From positions 5,704,001-5,768,000 of the forward strand of contig JAYKYS010000014.1 of NCBI GenBank assembly GCA_036924285.1: a stretch of 64,000 nucleotides of DNA, read 5' to 3'. Under the pieces are notes generated by a model. It was not told the DNA's origin and did no database searches. It was given only the letters and a program-made list of their open reading frames with translations. This document shows, in pieces, positions 12,257 to 22,110 of this stretch (within the stretch, counting starts at the first letter, position 1; every line of letters begins with the position of its first letter). A program made the translations under genes and the position numbers. This DNA is from Asterella californica (taxonomy: Eukaryota > Streptophyta > Marchantiopsida > Marchantiales > Aytoniaceae).

Positions 12257-15200
12257 ATGGGGAAGCTTCCGGTTTTCTATGGAAAGGATGGTGAGGATGT
12301 AGAAACCTTTGTGCGAGATTTCAAGCGAGCATGCATAGGAAACCATGAGAGGAAGAAGGAAGAGTGGGCATCACTATTGCCTGATTTCCTAGAGGATACC
12401 GCATTGACTTGGTATGAGGAATACAGAAGGAACAAGACTGAGATGGATACATGGGAAAGCTTGACGGAGGCTCTAATTGAGAACTTTCTGCCGGATGAGA
12501 GCTATGAGAAGCTCACGACCGAGGTGACCTTCTTGAAGCAAGGAGATGTTGAGAAGGTGAGGGTTTACGCAGAAAGGACCGAGAAGTTGGAGGCTCGTTT
12601 CAAGACTATATTGAAGAAGAGCGGTGATAATGTGGAGGCTACAATGGTGGGAATTGTGGCCATGCTTACCAAGAACTTTGTGGCAGGTCTGAGGCCTCAA
12701 ATCAGAACTCAGGTGAAGTACGAGAAGCCCACCACTAAGGCGAAGGCGATTGAAATTGCAGTTCGAATGGAAGAGAGTTTGGAAGATGATGACGTTCTTC
12801 TAGAAGAAGCAAAGGCGGCAAGTGTTGCAGGGATTACACTCGGTGGTAGAGCTGCTCAGAGAATCCCGACGCCTGCTGTGGTTAACACCTCTGCTGTGGT
12901 TAACACACCTGCTGTGGTTGCTGTCAACCCTCCGACGCCTAATCTTCAAGATGAGCTACGACAGATAACAGAAACGTTGGCGGATCTGAAGATCAATGTA
13001 GTGCAGTGGAAAGAGCGGAGGAACCAAGGAGGAGGAGGAGGCCAACGAGGTTATGGAGGAAATTTCAATCGAGGGCCTCAAAATGAATTCGGTGGTATCT
13101 CGTGCTACGGATGTGGTGGTCCTCATTTTCAAAGGAATTGTCCACACTCCATCCAAAATGGAGGACGGAACAATGAAGGTGCAAGAGGAAATCTGGGAGG
13201 AGGAGTTCCGCCACAAAACAAAAACAAAGGCGTTGCCACAATTGATGCGGTGAAGGTACCAAATGTCTACGAGAGAGGAGAATGTTCTTACTCTCAAGTG
13301 GAACTCTTAGCTCATGAGAGGAAGAGGACGAGGTTTTCAGAGGAACCTATGATCATTGGGGATTCTCAAAGTAGGAGCACTCGTTCCAACACTATGTCTT
13401 CTTCTCAGAAGGAGCCTAGGAAGAAGCTGGGAATGGAGGATTTCACCATTTCAGCTGCTCAACCTAGATATGACGTAGTGGAGGATGTTGGCACGCAAAA
13501 AGCCAACATAACAGTGGATCAATTGATCGTACTCAACCCAAGCTTGAGGAGAGAGCTTCGAGGCGGATTGAGCTCGCGAAGGACCAAGAAGAAGAAATCT
13601 AAGGGCAAGATCAACGTCTCAAGTGTGGGAGTTGGTGTAGTGGATGCTCAGGCCTCTGAGGTATGCACTAAAGCATCCAAGATCGAGGTTCGTTTGAATG
13701 GACACTTTGTACCTGATGTGTTGGTGGACGGAGGTTCTGCTGTGAATGCGATATCTGAACGTTTGATGAAGCGGTTGGGGATGAAACCCACGAGACCGAC
13801 GAGCATCATTGTTGGTATGGCAAACAAGCAAAGGGTGAGACCTCTCGGAGTCCTAGAGAAAGTAGTGGTGTCGGTTATGGGGGTACAAACCTTGATGTCT
13901 TTTCAAATTCTGAAAGATTCCAGCTATGACTTGCTCCTTGGAAGACCTTGGTTGAGAGCCGTTCGTACAACTGATAGATGGCACAAAGGTTACTTGAGGA
14001 TAGGACCTAGCAACCATCGAGTGAAGGTGCCTCTCTCAAGTGGTGGCTGTGTAACTTCTGATTCTGATAGACCAACCAGCGACTATTGGGAGTCAGAAAC
14101 CGAAGACAGTGGAAGTGTCTCCGGAGTAGATACAGGTGGTTCTTCTGATGAGGAGACGTCAGAAGATGAAGAGTTTGATATGGATTGTATCACGCCTCAT
14201 ATTGGAGCTATTGATTTGCTGCCTCGTCCATCTGTTGAGAAGGACCCGGACAAACAAAAAACATTAAGTGGAGAGGAGCTAGAGCGAAGACTAGCAACCA
14301 TCAAGTTTGGTCCCAAGGTGACTTCGGAAGAGAAGAAAAGATTCTTGGAGATATTCAGGAAGTACATCCACGTGTTTGCTTTCAGCTATAAAGATCTGAA
14401 GGAGGTGACATTAGAGACGCACCGGATCGACGTGGAGGAGGACGCGAGACCTGTTCGACAAAAACAACGGAGGATCAGCCCGCCAACAGCAGTGATCGTC
14501 AAAGAAGAGATTGATAAACTGAAGGAAGCTGGGTTCATTTACGAAGTGGAGAATTCAGAATGGGTATCGCCCATCGTGATCGTGAAGAAGAAGAACGGTA
14601 AGCTTCGCGTATGTGTGGATTACAAGAAGTTGAATGCGGTCACGAAGAAGGATTACTACCCGTTGCCATTCATCGATGAGATCTTGGAAGAAGTCGCAAG
14701 TCACGAATGGTACAGTTTTGGAGACGGTTATAGTGGATATAACCAGATCCATATAGTCCCTGAGCATCAACACTTAACGACCTTCACTACTCCGTGGGGT
14801 ACATTTGCGTTTCGCGTGATGCCGTTCGGGTTATGTAATGCTCCAGCTACTTTTCAACGGTTCATGAACAAAGTGTTCGAACCGTTTCTTGGGAAGTTTG
14901 TTAGAGACTTCATTGATGACTTTTGTGTGTATGGACGGAAGGAAGATCACTTTGATCATCTGATCAAAGTATTAGAGCGATTGGAGCAAGCTAATGCATC
15001 TCTGAATCCAGAAAAGTGCATTTTTGGATGCGAGGAGGGTTTGCTGTTGGGACACATCGTCTCCAAAAATGGAATAGGAGTGGATCCAGACAAGGTGAAG
15101 AAGATAGTCGAATTACCATTCCCTACTAGCTTGACCAAGTTGAGACAATTTCTTGGGATGGTGGGATATTATCGTAGATTCATTTCATCCTTTTCCAATA

Positions 15201-16561
15201 AAGCTCAATCGTTGACCAACTACATGAAGAAGGGTGTAGTCTTCGAGCTGATACTTCAAGATCAGAAGGCGAAGGAGGCGTTTGAAGAATTGAAGAAGGC
15301 ATTGGTGATAGCCCCAATCCTCGCCAAACCTGACTGGAGCAAGTCATTCATCGTTTATACTGATGCATCCAATGTTGCGATTGGATGTACATTGAGTCAG
15401 TTAGATGAGAATGGACACGACCATCCAATAGCTTATGCTAGTAGACAGATGGTGCAGGCTGAGAAGAACTATTCCGTGACAGAGAGAGAAGGGTTGGCCG
15501 TGATCTTTGCTTTGAAGAAGTTTCGGCACTATTTGTTAGGAGGAAAATTTTCTATAGTGACTGATCACAAAGCTTTGAAGTACATCTTCAATAAACCCAA
15601 CGCGGAGGGAAGGATAGCTCGATGGAAGATCCTCATGGCAGAATATGATTACGTCATTGAGGATAGACCGGGGAGGAAGCATGCCAACGCAGATTTGTTG
15701 TCTAGAGCTTACGATGAATTGGGGGAAGAACCATTAGATGATACTTTTCTGGATGAAGACTTGATGACCATCACGTTGAGCAGCGATGTGCCGGAAGAGT
15801 ACAAGGAGGTGTGGAATTTCCTTTCTGACGGATCATTTCCTGAAGGTATGCGAGCGAGAGAGAAGAATGCTCTAATGAGGAGGTGTAAGCCATACACCAT
15901 TGTTGAAGGAGTTCTTTTTCATCAAGGTGCAGATGTATTGCTACGACGGACTGTGGGCAAGGAGGAAGCTGCAAGGTTGATGCTGGAGTTCCACGATGGA
16001 CCTGTATGTGGTGGTCACTTTGCTGGTAAGGTGACGGCTTTCAAAATCTTAGACGCTGGATATCATTGGAAGGGTATTTTCAAGGACTGTTTGGAGTATT
16101 GCAGAACTTGCGATGTGTGCCAAGCCTTTGCCAAGAAGTCTACTAGCACTCCTCCCTTGAGATCAGTTCTTGTGCTAGGTCCGTTTGAGAAATGGGGAAT
16201 TGATCATGTCGGTCTTTTAAACAAAATACCTCGTGGCAACAGATATATCGTGATTGCAACCGATTATTTGACCAAGTGGGTGGAAGCAAGACCACTTAAA
16301 GCCACAAGTGAGGAAGAGGTTGGCCGTTTCTTATGGGAACGGATCATTACTAGGTTTGGATGCCCTCTTGAGTTGGTTTCTGATAGGGGTGGTGAATTTG
16401 TGGGAAGCATCACAACCGCTATGTTGGAACATTTCTCCATCAAGCCGCGAGTGACAACTTCTTACAAACCGAACGCTAACGGGTTAGCTGAGAAGACCAA
16501 TCATACCTTGTGTGCGATGCTGGCCAAGGATGCTGAGATGGAGGACGCAAAGCACAACTAG
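12257..16561 (+). CDS. Ty3/gypsy Gag-Pol polyprotein, truncated by a stop
   Basis: The ORF has 1434 codons. Residues 1-190 fit the retrotransposon Gag fold. A compact knuckle follows at about 283-295 (C-x2-C-x3-H-x4-C, one residue short in the middle). The protease carries DGGS at 491, where most families have DTG or DSG. The reverse transcriptase spans about 760-930 with catalytic FIDD (D887, D888). RNase H begins at YTDAS (D1036). The integrase has an HHCC region (from H1246 to the CRTCDVC group) and D1316, D1376 and E1412 with the usual 35-residue D-to-E spacing. The ORF ends at TAG (16559-16561) just after the catalytic core. The same frame stays open from 16562 to 17101, so the stop is a point mutation, not the natural end. 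Confidence 0.93.
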   Translation: MGKLPVFYGKDGEDVETFVRDFKRACIGNHERKKEEWASLLPDFLEDTALTWYEEYRRNKTEMDTWESLTEALIENFLPDESYEKLTTEVTFLKQGDVEKVRVYAERTEKLEARFKTILKKSGDNVEATMVGIVAMLTKNFVAGLRPQIRTQVKYEKPTTKAKAIEIAVRMEESLEDDDVLLEEAKAASVAGITLGGRAAQRIPTPAVVNTSAVVNTPAVVAVNPPTPNLQDELRQITETLADLKINVVQWKERRNQGGGGGQRGYGGNFNRGPQNEFGGISCYGCGGPHFQRNCPHSIQNGGRNNEGARGNLGGGVPPQNKNKGVATIDAVKVPNVYERGECSYSQVELLAHERKRTRFSEEPMIIGDSQSRSTRSNTMSSSQKEPRKKLGMEDFTISAAQPRYDVVEDVGTQKANITVDQLIVLNPSLRRELRGGLSSRRTKKKKSKGKINVSSVGVGVVDAQASEVCTKASKIEVRLNGHFVPDVLVDGGSAVNAISERLMKRLGMKPTRPTSIIVGMANKQRVRPLGVLEKVVVSVMGVQTLMSFQILKDSSYDLLLGRPWLRAVRTTDRWHKGYLRIGPSNHRVKVPLSSGGCVTSDSDRPTSDYWESETEDSGSVSGVDTGGSSDEETSEDEEFDMDCITPHIGAIDLLPRPSVEKDPDKQKTLSGEELERRLATIKFGPKVTSEEKKRFLEIFRKYIHVFAFSYKDLKEVTLETHRIDVEEDARPVRQKQRRISPPTAVIVKEEIDKLKEAGFIYEVENSEWVSPIVIVKKKNGKLRVCVDYKKLNAVTKKDYYPLPFIDEILEEVASHEWYSFGDGYSGYNQIHIVPEHQHLTTFTTPWGTFAFRVMPFGLCNAPATFQRFMNKVFEPFLGKFVRDFIDDFCVYGRKEDHFDHLIKVLERLEQANASLNPEKCIFGCEEGLLLGHIVSKNGIGVDPDKVKKIVELPFPTSLTKLRQFLGMVGYYRRFISSFSNKAQSLTNYMKKGVVFELILQDQKAKEAFEELKKALVIAPILAKPDWSKSFIVYTDASNVAIGCTLSQLDENGHDHPIAYASRQMVQAEKNYSVTEREGLAVIFALKKFRHYLLGGKFSIVTDHKALKYIFNKPNAEGRIARWKILMAEYDYVIEDRPGRKHANADLLSRAYDELGEEPLDDTFLDEDLMTITLSSDVPEEYKEVWNFLSDGSFPEGMRAREKNALMRRCKPYTIVEGVLFHQGADVLLRRTVGKEEAARLMLEFHDGPVCGGHFAGKVTAFKILDAGYHWKGIFKDCLEYCRTCDVCQAFAKKSTSTPPLRSVLVLGPFEKWGIDHVGLLNKIPRGNRYIVIATDYLTKWVEARPLKATSEEEVGRFLWERIITRFGCPLELVSDRGGEFVGSITTAMLEHFSIKPRVTTSYKPNANGLAEKTNHTLCAMLAKDAEMEDAKHN

Positions 16562-17101
16562 GATAAGAGGTTACATGCAATCTTGTGGGAGTATAGGACT
16601 ACTACGAAGACTTCGACGGGGTACACTCCTTTTCATCTTGTTTATGGTGTGGAATCGAAGTTGCCCATACAGTTTGATTTACCTACCTTTCAAATTGTCC
16701 ACAAGAGGTTAAAGAGGTCGATTGGAGCAGCAGCTGAGAAGTCTAGAAGGGAGCAACTATTGGAGTTGGAGGAAGCACGAGTGATGGCAATGGTTCAGAT
16801 GGAGAAGGCACAAGAACGTCAGAAGAAATATTACGACAAGCGTCTCGGTAAGAGAGAAGTGAAGCCGTTCAAGGAAGGAGATATGGTAATGCTTTTTGAT
16901 GTCATTAGGTATAAGAGAGCTAGGAAGAAGTTCCTTCCACGCTACTTTGGTCCTTTCATCATCGAGAAGGTGTGGAGTAATTTTACATACGACTTGAAAG
17001 AGCTAGGAGGACGGAGGTTTGACCGGGTGAATCACGACAAGCTCAAGCTCTTTCATCAAAGGAAAGTCATCGTTCACTCCGAGGACGGAGTGAAAACTTA
17101 G
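16562..17101 (+). pseudogene. Separated integrase C-terminal part of pol
   Basis: It is in frame with the upstream gag-pol ORF (offset from 12257 is a multiple of three) and split from it by a single TAG. It encodes the end of the integrase core (WEYRTT, then a G-Y-T-P-F word) and a C-terminal module with a GPF-type motif (RYFGPF) typical of Ty3 integrases. The first ATG in the segment is at 16583. The family normally has a Trp before D-K-R at the stop position, which suggests a TGG to TAG change. The ORF ends at 17101, directly before the polypurine tract. Confidence 0.85.
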
Positions 17102-17102
17102 T

Positions 17103-17113
17103 CCGGGGGTAAA
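17103..17113 (+). other. Polypurine tract
   Basis: CCGGGGGTAAA sits immediately before the 3' LTR start TGTAACACC. A G-rich purine run in this position primes plus-strand synthesis in LTR retrotransposons. Confidence 0.8.
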
Positions 17114-17897
17114 TGTAACACCTAGGGGTTGCATAGTAGTAAATATATGGATAGTTATAACTATGTGTGGTGAGTCTTCTAAATAAGTCCCAAGGCTAGA
17201 CCATACTCTAAGTTAGTGACAGATAACTAGGAGTAGTCACAGTTAGAGTTGGAGGTATTTGAGGACAGAATATTAGAATATTCTAAAGTGTGAGAACTAC
17301 TATTTTGTTTGGTTGTGCATAAAATGACAAGGATGTGAATAATACACTCTTGTCTTATGCGTGACTGATTTTTATTGGTTGTAGAGACTTAAGGGTCAAA
17401 CAATCAAGAGGGTTGTTGACCTTTTTGACTCAATTATGTGTTAGTATTTTGTCTTGTAAGGAGCAATCCGAGATTCCTTTCAAAGATTCCTTTATACTTC
17501 TAGAAGGATCCTAATTATTAGAGTAGAGTCAAAAGAGGAGAAATCTACTCTTGACTTAGGACTTTTATCTTTGACTTGGTCTCGGTAAATTGCAGTAAAT
17601 CAGATTTACAAGTAGTTACCATGGTAAATCTGCAGTAGTATAAATAGAGGGGTTGTGGAGTGATCCCTCATCCTCCTTTTGCTTTGTATTTGGAAGCGGT
17701 TAGGCCATATCTATAAAGGGTGTGTTTTTCATCTCTGCGTCTTCATGAGAGTTCTTGTTCCCAGTGAGAAAGAGATATGAGAATGTCAAGAGTTGGATTT
17801 AGTCGAGGCCTCCTAGTTCCATGATGCGCCTCCTCAAAGGCCATCAGAGGTTTACCCTGGGTGAGAGACAGGACCGGTAGCAAGCTTGAGGGTCACA
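17114..17897 (+). repeat. 3' LTR
   Basis: A 784-bp copy of 10169-10952. The six differences from the 5' copy are at 17568, 17756, 17788, 17831, 17874 and 17892, all transitions. The flanking GGTC at 17898-17901 pairs with GGTC at 10165-10168. Confidence 0.95.
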
Positions 17898-17901
17898 GGT
17901 C

Positions 17902-18971
17902 CACATGAGAGCAATTGCAAGAGACGATGCTACTTCATGTGCACTTGTTATATACATGAGTTTGGATTTACCGGTGGTGATATTTTAAGAGCGATAAGTG
18001 ATCTTAGAGCTATTAATAGCAGGGTTTAGCCTCGATGTTGTTCTTCTCTTCGAGGTGTTGGTTGCTTTGCTCTTCGAATCCTTCTTTCCCTTGTAAGGTT
18101 TGATGAGATCTTTCCATCGGTTGGCTATTTCTTGCGTCGCATGTTTTCCTTTATAACCTTAAACAGAATGTAAGATAGGTGAAATTTGCATCCTTATCAT
18201 GAATGGTGCATCATTATCATGAATGGTGCATCATCACGTTATCTGATCATTGTTGTTACAATTCCACACACCAGAGGTTTAACAGATTGCAGTTCAGTTG
18301 GAGAACACCTTAATCATATTATTTTCACTATGGTTGAACAAATTAAAACCTTTGAATTTGAACTAGCTTTTATGCTTGCAGTTTAGTTGGAGAACTCGTT
18401 AATCATATTATTTTAATTCGTTTTAACAAATGAAAACCTTTGAATTTGAATTAGTCTTTCATGAATATCTTGCATGAAAAATATTTCTAAGAATTAATTA
18501 CCAATATACCATATATACATCAGATATATGAAATGATTATTTGTGTTTCAATCTTGTTGGGTCTATTATCTTTAAATAAATAAAGTATTTAAACCTCAAA
18601 CCGAGATCACTTATAATTTGACCCCAATGCACGTATAAAAGTAAAATGAGAAACTTCCCTTTATTATGGAGTGAAAAAAGAGATATTCAATATTCCCTCC
18701 TTGCGTCCTCTAGGATGAACAAAATATTCTGTTCGTTCCAAGAAATGACAGAAACTCAGTTTGAACATTTCTCAACCGATATTGTTTTAAGAGGTATTCA
18801 CCTTCGACATCGACGTCAGAAGCCCCACAGCACTAAGTTGTTTTTTATTTTCTTCTCTGGTTGCCTATGATTATTGGTCTGATTCGAGGATTCGCGATAC
18901 TTGTTTCGTTCTCGTCTTTCCTGTCCGTCAGGATATAAATTCCCGCTTCGTTTCTTCCACCAAGGTACTAG
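17902..18971. repeat. Intergenic with tandem duplications
   Basis: No gene is supported. A unit of about 90 bp occurs twice (from about 18289 and 18379, sharing GCAGTTCAGTTGGAGAAC, AATCATATTATTTT and AACCTTTGAATTTGAA). A shorter unit (TATCATGAATGGTGCATCAT) is doubled at about 18195-18235. About 18080-18150 resembles 1215-1290. Confidence 0.6.
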
Positions 18972-19419
18972 TAGGGGTGTCAAAGTTATTAACCTTTCTG
19001 AAAGATACTACACTCGCGAGAAAGAGTTACTATTTCGGTCAAACCTTGGCAGGTGTTTCATGCCGGCACCTCCGGAGGTACCTGCAGGAAAACGCCCGCG
19101 GGAAGGAGTTACTACTTCGGTCAAACCTTGGCAGGTGTTTCTTGCGGGCACTTCCGGAGGTACTTGCAGGAAAACCCACGGGCACTTTTTTAACGACTAT
19201 CGTTTTGTTTGTTTATTTTTGCAATAGAATATTTATTACACTGAATAATTATTCTGAGTCTCAGAACTAAAAAGAATTAATTAGAGAAATTATGATGTCT
19301 GAATCACACACGCGACCCAGACGCAGTCAAGCTTCCATACAAAGTTAACTATTACGATATTATGGCTCTTTCTCTCTTCGCAGTTGAAGAATATTTACCT
19401 CCCAACTTTGACACCCCTA
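18972..19419. mobile_element. Small non-autonomous hAT-like element
   Basis: The ends are inverted copies of TAGGGGTGTCAAAGTT (18972-18987 and, reversed, 19404-19419). The (C/T)AGGGGTGTCAAA start is a common hAT terminal motif. The 448-bp body carries no transposase. It contains an 82-bp unit in tandem twice (about 19024-19187, each with TCGGTCAAACCTTGGCAGG). A clear 8-bp target duplication was not found (GGTACTAG versus CTACACTA), so the exact ends are uncertain. Confidence 0.6.
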
Positions 19420-19514
19420 CTACACTACTTCTTCTTCTTGCAGTTTCTCTCCACTCCACGTAGTTTCCTTTCAGTAAGGGACTGCTATACTTCCCATGTT
19501 GTTTCCTCTAGCAA

Positions 19515-19574
19515 GAGACATTCCATATTTCTCAATGTTTCTTGCTAGAGACATTGAGAAATACGGAATGTCTC
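19515..19574. repeat. 24-bp stem hairpin
   Basis: The left arm starts GAGACATTCC at 19515 and the right arm ends GGAATGTCTC at 19574. The 24-bp arms have one mismatch and a 12-base loop. Overlapping words (CTAGCAAGAGA and TCTTGCTAG) could also pair, so more than one fold is possible. Confidence 0.75.
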
Positions 19575-19954
19575 AATGAATGCTTCCAAAGTTGTAAACG
19601 GTAAAAGGAATGTTTGCCATCTTCCTATAGACAACGTACACCCAGACAATGTACAGTCTACTGCTACAAACCTTGTTTCTTCCGGATTACTCAGGCCGTT
19701 CCACCAAGGGAGTAGTATACTCGTAAAGGAGTACGTGCAATGATGCAACTTGGACTCTTTATTCTTCAAACGTTCCATATTACAATGCAGAAAGTAGAAA
19801 ATGTACAGTCGGAGGTTCTCCATACTACACTCCATCTTCCGGAGCACTCACTGCCTAACAGGGCAAGCAGACGCTAAGCCTACAAATGCTTAGGCAACTG
19901 TTCCTTCCTATATATTCTGTATATAAAGTATATAGGCTGGGAAAAATATAAATG

Positions 19955-20144
19955 ATAAATGTTATTATCAATCTCTTGAGGTCTTCTCGGACCATGGTAC
20001 CGTCCATATGAGTCCACCACAAAGGGACTCCGGTCAGAAATTTCATTAACAGTTTGTAGCGCATGCACTTCCAACCGTACCCGCAAGAGATTGAACCCAC
20101 GATCTTTGTCTTAGATGACTGTAGGCTAAACCACTTGGGACACC
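19955..20144 (-). repeat. tRNA-derived SINE-like sequence
   Basis: On the minus strand the segment begins GGTGTCCCAAGTGGTTTAGC. About 50 bases later comes CGTGGGTTCAATCTC, matching pol III A-box and B-box spacing. The following 130 bases are unrelated to tRNA and end in an AT-rich ATTTATCATTTATA tail. This is the usual plant SINE layout. No target duplication was identified, and no functional tRNA cloverleaf is claimed. Confidence 0.5.
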
Positions 20145-20169
20145 AATCTTCGATGAAGTTTTGTATCAG

Positions 20170-20340
20170 AAATTTACTTGATCCACCCCCCAGAAAAAAT
20201 CCTGGACTTGATCCATCCTCTCTTAACGATGATCTTCTTGATCGATCTCCAAACTGGCAACCGCCCGTTTTGTAAGTTACTTTGCCACATCAGACGTCCA
20301 GTCGGATAGTCATGTTAGCTTTCGAAAGCCGACGTGTTAC
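20170..20340 (+). repeat. MULE left terminal inverted repeat
   Basis: It starts AAATTTACTTGATCCACCCC and ends GACGTGTTAC. It matches the reverse complement of 29082-29222, except for a 28-bp extra piece at about 20190-20217. That piece includes a second ACTTGATCCATCC, a partial tandem copy of the terminus. Confidence 0.9.
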
Positions 20341-20535
20341 GTCATGTCAGGTTTTGATGCCTGACGTGTTGCAATGCTAGATTAGTGCACGGGAAGACAA
20401 GCGGGACTGCGCAGCAGAATGTTACATTGCTAGAATAGTGTCCGTGAAGTACAATCGGATGTTTTGTGCAGTAGGTCGAGTTTGGCGTAGCAATATCGCG
20501 TTGAGTTTTAGGGTGCTCGACCCACATTATTGTCA

Positions 20536-20967
20536 ATGACGATTCAGATTTCCTCCCTTCATGAATTCTACGATGAAACTGAAACGATTGGGACCAGAGT
20601 AGAGCCACGATGGACCAAGTGTGCGATAGTGAAAGTCGTCCGTAGTTGCAATGATTTCATGACTTATCAGGCTTGTGCTAGATGCTTGAAAGCTGCCGGA
20701 GGAGTGTCTAAACAAATAGAATTCCGATCTCTTGGAGCAAACTCTCCAAGCAGTTGTTGTTCTCATGCTCCTACTGCTCGAGCTTGGAGATTCGGTATGT
20801 CATTGATGGATCCGTCAACGGAGGAATGGAAAGTTGAAGACTGCGGTGTTTTCACAGTGTGGCAAGCTGGGAATGAACTCTTAGGCATGACAGCGACAAA
20901 ATTCTGCATTCTGTCTGAAGCGGAACAGAAGGAACTTATTCAGTTTACTATTTTGCGAGGAGTTTAG
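20536..20967 (+). CDS. RPA70 C-terminal-domain-like protein in the MULE
   Basis: An uninterrupted ORF of about 144 residues starts at ATG 20536 just inside the left inverted repeat. It reads like the C-terminal OB fold of the large subunit of replication protein A, the single-strand DNA-binding factor. It has YQACARC (C-x2-C) near residue 41, a second Cys/Cys/His group (SCCSHA) about 30 residues on, then beta-like WRFGMSLMDPSTEEW, VFTVWQAGNELLGMTA and an acidic helix. The zinc ribbon normally has four Cys. Here the second half is C-C-x-H, which may or may not bind zinc. The DBD-A and DBD-B domains are absent. It is either a captured gene fragment or a dedicated small protein of this element. 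Confidence 0.6.
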   Translation: MTIQISSLHEFYDETETIGTRVEPRWTKCAIVKVVRSCNDFMTYQACARCLKAAGGVSKQIEFRSLGANSPSSCCSHAPTARAWRFGMSLMDPSTEEWKVEDCGVFTVWQAGNELLGMTATKFCILSEAEQKELIQFTILRGV

Positions 20968-21093
20968 GAGCTGCAAATCAGCCTCAACCGAAAAGGTAGA
21001 GAACGCACAGTGTTCACAGCGCGTAGACCCGGGTGTTCACAAGCAATCTCCGATGTTATCGAGCGAGTTGGGATAGAGTCGATTGTTTGAGAT

Positions 21094-21306
21094 ATGGACC
21101 GATTGGTGATGAAAGAGCCTATAGTGATCATTAGCAAGGATGTTCAGCATTGCCGTGATGCATTGACGAGGTTTTGCCAAGTTCGAGATCATATTACAGA
21201 GGTGAAAGACCGAACCGTAGGTATGTGCGAAGAAATAAAAAATGCACTCTCTGTGCGCAAAGATGCCATTCAAAACCTCGAGAAATTTTACATCTTGCTG
21301 GAGTAA
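21094..21306 (+). CDS. Small helical ORF of unknown function
   Basis: Seventy residues start at ATG 21094. The sequence is charged and largely helical (for example KDVQHCRDALTRFCQVRDH), without signal peptide or membrane segment. It follows the RPA-like ORF by 126 bases on the same strand. An open reading stretch in the same frame lies just upstream and ends in a TGA. I recognise no family, and it may be the remains of a longer captured gene. Confidence 0.3.
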   Translation: MDRLVMKEPIVIISKDVQHCRDALTRFCQVRDHITEVKDRTVGMCEEIKNALSVRKDAIQNLEKFYILLE

Positions 21307-22110
21307 CGAAAATGTATCTTTTGAAAATATTTCGTAATAAAATGTATCCTCTTTTCTATATGTTGTTCCTGTTTTCTGTGAATGCGGAAGTGATGAATAA
21401 GCCGAGCGTGAAGAGAGAAAACACAAGATATCGATGATCAATTGTTTGAAAATTGAAGTGATCCTAATACACAGAAAGAGCAATCAAGATTCAGAATAGA
21501 AAAACGTTACCCATTTGGTGACCATAAACATCACTTCCAAGTATTAACATAAGGGGCTCTCGCAGTAATGAGCGGTTGGAATGACATCCTCTAGCTTGTT
21601 ATCGCGCCGTGCAGCATTGAAAGTTTGACGGTGCATGAAATACACTAACAGAGAGTAGTTATATAATTATGAATATAGAGAATCCGAAGAAGTGCTAGTT
21701 ATAGAGCAGTAAGAACCGCCTGAAGAGTCTGCAAACGTTTATGCCCAGTAGCCGAATCCAACATACACCAAACAAAGACAAAGGATATACTTACAAACTA
21801 CTTCCAGCATCGAAAGTTTACTCCGGCTTCCGATTAGCACTTTGTACCTTTCGAGGAGAGGAGAAGGAGAAGAGGAGAGTCGAGAGGCATGGACTACTTC
21901 CAGCATCAAAAGTCTACTTCCGCTTCCGATTAGCACCTTTTATCGATTAGTACCTTCTACTCTTCGACCTTCTACTCTTCGAGGAGAGTCGACAGGAGAA
22001 GAGAAGAGTCAAGAGGAGAAAGAGAGGAGAGTTGAGATGTTTAGGAGAGGGTTTGTTGAATCGTTCTAAGATTTTGTTATTTACTCTGAGCGATATCGGA
22101 TATCGCTGCG

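Larger units (their letters stand above)
10169..17897 (+). mobile_element. Ty3/gypsy LTR retrotransposon, nearly intact
   Basis: Two 784-bp direct repeats bound a 6.2-kb interior. The order is gag, protease, reverse transcriptase, RNase H, integrase, the order that defines Ty3/gypsy elements. The LTRs start TGTAACACC and end ATCACA or GTCACA. Host flanks are GGTC on both sides (10165-10168 and 17898-17901), a probable 4-bp target duplication, or 5 bp with one mismatch. By eye the LTRs differ at six sites, all transitions, about 0.8 percent, so the insertion looks recent. The gag-pol ORF has one premature stop. No chromodomain is visible after the integrase. The element is probably not autonomous as it stands. 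Confidence 0.95.

Noticed and set aside
16562..17101. A separate small gene starting at ATG 16583.
   Set aside because: It is in frame with gag-pol and encodes the missing end of the integrase, so it is the same gene split by one stop.
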